Source of the DNA: Pseudomonas antarctica
Lineage (GTDB): Bacteria > Pseudomonadota > Gammaproteobacteria > Pseudomonadales > Pseudomonadaceae
Assembly: GCF_001647715.1 (NCBI RefSeq)
Contig: NZ_CP015600.1
Coordinates: forward strand, 2,666,001-2,730,000
Direction: 5' to 3'
Length of the DNA stretch: 64,000 nt
The stretch's first letter is position 1. Each line of letters opens with the position of its first letter. The position numbers were made by a program, and so were the translations under genes. The notes beneath the pieces were generated by a model. The model was not told the DNA's origin. It did not search any database and saw nothing but the letters and a program-made list of their open reading frames with translations. Shown in pieces: positions 60,137 to 64,000 of this stretch.

Positions 60137-61081
60137 TCAAGTTTCAATATCGGCAAACTCCGCTCGCATCCGTCCATTACGTTTGGCCTGGTACAGCAAC
60201 TTGTCGACGGATTCGACAAACCCCAGCATCGCGCTGTTCGGTGTAACGACATGGGTGCCGACTCCCAGGCTCAGCGTCAGTAACTGGGAAACCGCTGAAA
60301 ATTCGTGCTCGATCTGCTGCTGGCAGATGAGATGCAGGCAGCGTCGGGCCACCTGCCTGGCTGATGCCGCGTCGGTCTCCGGCAGCAACCACACAAACTC
60401 CTCGCCGCCGATACGTGCGATGAAATCCCGTGGCCGGTTGGCCGCCAGCGACAAGGTACGAGCCACCTGGCGCAGGCATTCATCGCCCTTGAGATGGCCG
60501 TAGTGGTCGTTGTACTGCTTGAAAAAATCAATATCGAGAATGATCAACGACAACGGCAGCTGGCTTCGCTGCGCGCTGGCCCATTCCCGTTCGAGTACGG
60601 TGTCGAACATCCGGCGGTTGGCGATGCCGGTGAGGCCGTCCTGAAAAGAATACTCCTCCAGTTGTTTTTGCAGGCGGATCAGGTGTTCTTCGGTCTTCTT
60701 GCGCTCGCTGATATCGAACATAAAGCCAATCAATGCCTGGACTTCATCGTCCTTGCGCACCACATGCACCACGTCGCGAATCCACACATAGTCGCCGTTC
60801 ACTGTCAGCGCGCGGTAATCGGCTTCATGGTCCACGCCGGCGCGTGATTGCGACACGCAGAAATTCACCACGTATTCGCGGTCGTCCGGGTGCATCCGTT
60901 CTACCCAGTCATCCACGCTGACCCAACTTTGCGGGGTCCAGCCCAACAACGTTTCGATCTGCGGTCCGATATAGCTGAAGGTCATGGTCTGCCAGTCAAT
61001 GCGCCAGGGGATGGCCTTGGTCGACTCCAGCAGCGTCCTGTACACGTCACTATCAGGCTGGCTCGGTGGATTGATGCTCAT
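60137..61081 (-). CDS. PAS-GGDEF diguanylate cyclase
   Basis: A 314-residue cytoplasmic protein. Residues about 20-140 are a PAS/PAC sensor of the PAS_3 type (GWTPQSWVSVDDWVERMHPDD; RKDDEVQALIGFMFDISERKKTE). Residues about 155-310 are GGDEF: DGLTGIANRRMFD, DIDFFKQYNDHYGHLKGDECLR, an inhibitory RxxD site (RPRD), and the active loop GGEEF. It should make c-di-GMP in response to a PAS-sensed signal and is feedback-inhibited. No EAL domain. Confidence 0.92.
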   Translation of the reverse strand: MSINPPSQPDSDVYRTLLESTKAIPWRIDWQTMTFSYIGPQIETLLGWTPQSWVSVDDWVERMHPDDREYVVNFCVSQSRAGVDHEADYRALTVNGDYVWIRDVVHVVRKDDEVQALIGFMFDISERKKTEEHLIRLQKQLEEYSFQDGLTGIANRRMFDTVLEREWASAQRSQLPLSLIILDIDFFKQYNDHYGHLKGDECLRQVARTLSLAANRPRDFIARIGGEEFVWLLPETDAASARQVARRCLHLICQQQIEHEFSAVSQLLTLSLGVGTHVVTPNSAMLGFVESVDKLLYQAKRNGRMRAEFADIET

Positions 61082-61326
61082 GGCGGGCTGCTCGAGTGAT
61101 GGCGAAAAGCCAAGAGCGTCTTTTGAACCACGCCGCGAGTCAAGCCTTCGCCAAAGTGACGGACGAGAGGTCGTGTGCTGGGTTTCTGGCGTCAGCGCAC
61201 CAGCATTTACAGGGCAAAATGCGGCACAGGTATCACTTTTGAATTAATTGTTCAGTAGCAGGCAAAACCTTATCTATGCTGGGTGCATCACACCAACAGG
61301 GTAGAACCCAGGGACGGGGGCTCAGC
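61082..61326. other. Divergent promoter region
   Basis: 245 bp between the diguanylate cyclase and DUF1652 genes; no gene or strong structure seen. AT-rich patch near 61230-61280. Confidence 0.35.
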
Positions 61327-61575
61327 ATGATTTCGATCATCGAACTCAACCGCATCATGGCCGTGGGCTTCCTCCCGCTTTCCTGTGATTGCAGCCTCAA
61401 CAGCGACGGCTCGCTGCGCATCAGCGTGTTCGAGCCGGCGTCCGGTCGTGTCGACTTGCTGCTGACCCGGGTGTCGCCCCAAGGCCTGGACAGCATCCGT
61501 TCCATCTCAAACCTGATTGGCGAATTGCGCACCGAGATCAAGGCCGGGCGCCGTGGCTTTGCTGCGGTGGGCTAG
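61327..61575 (+). CDS. DUF1652 family protein
   Basis: An 82-residue protein found almost only in Pseudomonas. MISIIELNRIMAVGFLPLSCDCS at 61327 is the family N-terminus, and the GRVDLLLTRVSPQGLDSIRSIS segment fits. GGGGGCTC lies upstream. Function unknown. Its stop overlaps by four bases (CTAG) the stop of a convergent small lipoprotein gene. Confidence 0.82.
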   Translation: MISIIELNRIMAVGFLPLSCDCSLNSDGSLRISVFEPASGRVDLLLTRVSPQGLDSIRSISNLIGELRTEIKAGRRGFAAVG

Positions 61576-61712
61576 CTGTTGACGGTGCTGGTGGGCGTGG
61601 ACACTGCGCCGTAGTAGCGCCAGCAGCAATGCCGGTGTTCCGGCAGGATCACGCAGCCGCTGAGGCTGACGATCAACAGGGCGGCAACCAGCATATAGAG
61701 TCGACGGGACAT
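61572..61712 (-). CDS. Small lipoprotein (46 aa)
   Basis: ATG 61712 has GAGGAAATATC in front. The product begins MSRRLYMLVAALLIVSLSGC: a charged N-terminus, a hydrophobic core and a clear lipobox (LSGC, Cys20). The mature part is only 27 residues (VILPEHRHCCWRYYGAVST, then a short tail) with a histidine/cysteine group that could bind a metal. The last residue of the lipid-modified protein is not Asp at +2, so outer-membrane sorting is expected. Tail-to-tail with the DUF1652 gene. Confidence 0.68.
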   Translation of the reverse strand: MSRRLYMLVAALLIVSLSGCVILPEHRHCCWRYYGAVSTPTSTVNS

Positions 61713-61937
61713 GATATTTCCTCATTGTGTGTTCTGCGTTACCTCTTGAACGCCGCCACCTGCGCAAATCCGTCGCGATGCCTGCACACATTTCATCAAG
61801 CCCCCTCATCCCCTGAGCAATACTCCTTTCAATCTCGGCCTTGAAAAAAAGCTGCGCGACGTGCGACGGATTTTTCGGCGCACGCCGTTGAACTCATCAG
61901 CAGCGAGCATTTTCGTTCGCCATATGGAGGAGTTGCC

Positions 61938-62249
61938 ATGAGAACACTGGCCAAATTGCGCTATGCCCTGTTGATCCCGATGGCCTTTGCCGCGCTTGTC
62001 AGTACCCCGACCTTTGCCCAGACCGAAGTGATCATCCGCCAGGCGCCTCCGGCAGAACGGGTTGAAGTGATCCCTGCCGAACGCCCGGGCTACGCGTGGG
62101 ACCGTGGCCACTGGAAATGGGAACGCGGTGCCTATGCATGGGTGCCGGGCCATTGGCAGCCGGTGATGCGCAATGCCCGCTGGGAGCCTGGGCACTGGGA
62201 ATCCCGTGGCCCGAACTGGTATTGGCGCGAAGGCCATTGGGTCCGCTGA
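61938..62249 (+). CDS. WxxGxW-repeat (YXWGXW) secreted protein
   Basis: A 103-residue periplasmic protein: signal peptide about 1-28 (ending TFAQ), then four tandem repeats of the WDRGHW / WVPGHW / WEPGHW / WREGHW kind. GGAGGAG precedes the ATG. Repeats of this type occur in BcpO-like and other small envelope proteins of unknown function. It lies 38 bp before the ECF sigma gene and may be co-transcribed with, or a target of, that system. Confidence 0.82.
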   Translation: MRTLAKLRYALLIPMAFAALVSTPTFAQTEVIIRQAPPAERVEVIPAERPGYAWDRGHWKWERGAYAWVPGHWQPVMRNARWEPGHWESRGPNWYWREGHWVR

Positions 62250-62286
62250 AATTTGATACTTAGCCTGCGGACCGAGAGTTACCCGA

Positions 62287-62865
62287 TTGAAAGACACTGA
62301 TCCGGACGTTGAGCTACTGGCGCGTATCAGCAACAACGAGCCTGCCGCCGTCAACGAAATGGTAACGCGCAAGTTGCCGCGTTTGCTCGCGCTCGCCAGT
62401 CGGATCCTGGGGGATGCCGACGAAGCCAAGGACGTCGCCCAGGAAAGTTTTCTGCGGATCTGGCGCCAGGCGGCCAACTGGCGCGCCGGCGAAGCGCGTT
62501 TTGACACCTGGCTGCACCGGGTGGCGCTCAACCTGTGCCATGACCGTCTGCGCCGGCGCAAGGAACGCCCGTTGAACGAGGAGGAGGCGCTGACACTGGC
62601 GGACAGCGCGCCGTCCCCGGATGAACAGTTGGAAACAGCCGACCGCAGTGCCCGAATGGCCGCTGCATTGGCCAGGTTACCCGAGCGCCAGCGCGAAGCC
62701 ATTGTGCTGCAGTACTATCAGGAGCTGTCGAACATCGACGCCGCGGCTCTGATGAATATCAGCGTCGAGGCACTGGAGAGCCTGCTGTCGAGGGCCCGCC
62801 GCCAGTTGCGCAGCCAACTTGCCGACACACCCGGGCTTGCCCGCCCAGGAAGGGGAAAATCATGA
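62287..62865 (+). CDS. ECF RNA polymerase sigma factor
   Basis: A 192-residue sigma-70 family member with region 2 (about 20-95; ILGDADEAKDVAQESFLRIW is the -10 recognition part) and region 4 (about 125-180; LPERQREAIVLQYYQELSNIDAAALM is the helix-turn-helix). It starts at TTG 62287, since no suitable ATG or GTG exists at the family N-terminus. Its stop overlaps the next gene by four bases, the standard sigma/anti-sigma arrangement. Confidence 0.9.
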   Translation: MKDTDPDVELLARISNNEPAAVNEMVTRKLPRLLALASRILGDADEAKDVAQESFLRIWRQAANWRAGEARFDTWLHRVALNLCHDRLRRRKERPLNEEEALTLADSAPSPDEQLETADRSARMAAALARLPERQREAIVLQYYQELSNIDAAALMNISVEALESLLSRARRQLRSQLADTPGLARPGRGKS

Positions 62866-63293
62866 CACCTGAACGATTTGCGCACTTGGCTGATGCCTAT
62901 GGAGCCAGCTTGCACCGCTGGCCCATCGCTGAACAGGCCGCGGCCCAGGCCTTGCTCGACAGCGGTAACGCCAGCGCGCGCGAGGCGTTGTGCGATGCGG
63001 GCTGGCTGGATGGGCAGTTGGACAACCATCAACTGGCCTGCGCAGATCCGGCACTGGCACGGCAGATTCGCCAATCCGCCCCGCGACGCGCCTCTTTCTG
63101 GTCGCGCTATGCCAACTGGTTATCGCCCGCCGGCCTGGTCGGTGTGGGGATTGCAGGTATCGCCGCCGGGGTGCTGGTGGCGTCGTTGAGTGTGCCATTG
63201 CCCATGTTGTCATCCGAAGTGCTGCCCAGTGTCTTCGATCAGGGCGATGCCGACGTCGTCTTCACTGTCAACGCCGAGGAAACCGAGCAATGA
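62862..63293 (+). CDS. Anti-sigma factor, single-pass membrane protein
   Basis: A 143-residue protein, ATGA-coupled to the sigma gene. Residues 1-75 are a cytoplasmic helical sigma-binding domain (FAHLADAYGASLHRWP); there is no HxxxCxxC zinc motif, so it is not a ZAS-type factor. One membrane helix lies at about 90-112 (LVGVGIAGIAAGVLVASL), with a short periplasmic tail. Expected role: hold the ECF sigma factor inactive until a periplasmic signal arrives. Confidence 0.8.
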   Translation: MTPERFAHLADAYGASLHRWPIAEQAAAQALLDSGNASAREALCDAGWLDGQLDNHQLACADPALARQIRQSAPRRASFWSRYANWLSPAGLVGVGIAGIAAGVLVASLSVPLPMLSSEVLPSVFDQGDADVVFTVNAEETEQ

Positions 63294-63784
63294 CCGTAAA
63301 ATCCCTTAAACCCTGGCTGGTCGTCTCGGTGTTGCTCAACGTGTTCCTGATCGGCGGTGTAGGTGGCGGCCTGTATCACTGGATGGCCACTGCCAAGCCC
63401 GCCGAAGCGGTGGTCAACCAGCACGGCCTGCGCCAGGCGATGATCAAGTTGCCGGCAGAGCGCCGCAAAGAGTTGCGCCAACTGCTGCGGCATAACCGTG
63501 CTGACAGCCAACCGCTGATCATGGCCGGTCGCGAAGCGCGCCTGGGTGTGATCAAACAACTCGAAGCGCCGACGCTGGACCACGATGTACTGGTGGCCGA
63601 ACTGGCCAAGGCCCGCGAAGCGGATGTCGCGCTCAGGGCGCTGGTGGATGCCACACTGGCGCAGTTCGCAAGCAACTTGCCCCAGGATGAACGGCAGAAA
63701 CTGGTCGAGGCGCTGTACCAGCGCGGGCAGGGCAAAACCAAGGAGAAACTCCCCCAGGTCGCGGGGAATAAACCGCGTTCTTGA
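63290..63784 (+). CDS. Periplasmic metal-sensor-like protein (CnrX/Spy-type)
   Basis: A 164-residue membrane-anchored periplasmic protein, again ATGA-coupled. One N-terminal membrane helix (about 9-29), then long helices with KLPAERRKELRQLLRHNRAD and NLPQDERQKLVEALYQRGQ, the paired LPxxxRxxL pattern of the metal-resistance/CnrX and Spy/CpxP families. With the sigma and anti-sigma genes it forms a three-part unit like CnrYXH, so it probably senses a metal or envelope stress and releases the sigma factor. The metal is not predictable. Confidence 0.8.
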   Translation: MTVKSLKPWLVVSVLLNVFLIGGVGGGLYHWMATAKPAEAVVNQHGLRQAMIKLPAERRKELRQLLRHNRADSQPLIMAGREARLGVIKQLEAPTLDHDVLVAELAKAREADVALRALVDATLAQFASNLPQDERQKLVEALYQRGQGKTKEKLPQVAGNKPRS

Positions 63785-63825
63785 TCTGTATGCAGGTGAC
63801 GACCTGGCTCCTGAGTCAGGCCCGG

Positions 63826-64000
63826 TCAGCTGTGGGGGCTGGCTTGCCTGCGATGCAGGCGACTCGGTCTTTGCGATCTAAGCGCACTGTCCACCTGCAA
63901 CCTCGCCATACCCACTTGATGCAACACCGAAATCCCCAACATTCGTGACGTCCGGTGCAGACCCGTGCGCACGACAATCAGCGGATTAAAGCGGTTGGAT
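63826..64000 (-). CDS. Partial open frame at right edge, C-terminus partly REP-encoded
   Basis: Minus-strand frame open at base 64000, 57 codons then TGA at 63826. The first part read (SNRFNPLIVVRTGLHRTSRM) has coding-like codon use; the last 20 or so residues (RLHRRQASPHS) come from a REP at 63831-63855. Either the C-terminal end of a real gene extended by a REP or a chance frame; the other two minus frames stop within 20 bases of the edge, so this is the only long one. Confidence 0.3.
   Translation of the reverse strand, partial: SNRFNPLIVVRTGLHRTSRMLGISVLHQVGMARLQVDSALRSQRPSRLHRRQASPHS
63831..63855. repeat. Single REP (TGGCTTGC class)
   Basis: TGTGGGGGCTGGCTTGCCTG with one substitution from the class consensus; its inverted partner is not seen. 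Confidence 0.6.

Overview
The window looks like a chromosomal segment of a Pseudomonas of the fluorescens group. GC content is high, the methionine gamma-lyase pair, DksA2 and DUF1652 proteins are of Pseudomonas type, and intergenic spaces carry many copies of the paired repetitive extragenic palindromes (REPINs) typical of that group. No rRNA, tRNA, CRISPR array, prophage or transposase gene was seen. About 60 genes are packed with little spacing, and nearly all convergent gene pairs have a REPIN between them.

Layout from left to right. (1) 1-1764: mdeA (cut by the left edge) and its divergent Lrp-type regulator. (2) 1843-6975: an AraC regulator divergent from an MFS exporter, a TonB-dependent siderophore receptor, and an EutR-like AraC regulator. 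(3) 7114-10875: a glutamine-synthetase-like ligase, a PotF-like binding protein and a FAD amine oxidase, which together form a gamma-glutamylation route for a polyamine or related amine. (4) 10994-14256: a LysR regulator divergent from an aldo/keto reductase, short-chain dehydrogenase and SRPBCC cassette. (5) 14384-17845: an OmpR/histidine kinase pair, then a membrane protein followed by a 24-residue membrane peptide. (6) 17908-20651: an MFS exporter divergent from a MocR regulator. (7) 20678-26688: a Met/Cys-rich small protein and cusCBA, a Cu(I)/Ag(I) RND efflux system in which the three pump methionines and the proton-relay residues fall at the same residue numbers as in E. coli CusA. (8) 26785-27780: a non-coding 996-bp element with terminal inverted repeats and a 10-bp target duplication, inserted inside a REPIN and itself holding a nested palindrome and another REPIN.

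(9) 27830-41786 is a complete myo-inositol locus: the RpiR-type repressor iolR, then iolC (kinase fused to an aldolase-like domain), iolE, iolB, iolI, iolD, iolG, a second Gfo/Idh/MocA dehydrogenase, and the ABC importer ibpA-iatA-iatP. GGAA-N6-TTCC-type sites lie in front of iolC and ibpA, so import and catabolism are probably induced together.

(10) 42211-47669: dksA2, a chemoreceptor with a C-terminal sensor-like domain, several small Pseudomonas proteins, and an orphan betaine/choline-type binding protein. (11) 47819-50960: a TonB-dependent receptor behind a DUF2946 gene, and a DUF3995 membrane protein. (12) 50961-56644: an AT-rich tract, a small immunity-like gene and a 1544-residue Rhs protein with a variable C-terminal toxin domain. 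(13) 56976-61712: a FAH-family hydrolase with an AraC regulator, a GNAT acetyltransferase, a likely short sRNA at about 60047-60115, a PAS-GGDEF diguanylate cyclase, a DUF1652 protein and a 46-residue lipoprotein. (14) 61938-64000: a WxxGxW-repeat protein, an ECF sigma factor, its anti-sigma factor and a periplasmic metal-sensor-like protein in overlapping frames, then the tail of a minus-strand frame cut by the right edge.

The observations most worth following are the nested palindromic element, the REPIN that has become the C-terminus of an MFS exporter, the IolR operators, the candidate sRNA, the Rhs toxin/immunity end with its overlapping genes, and several genes shorter than 80 codons that automated calling tends to miss.
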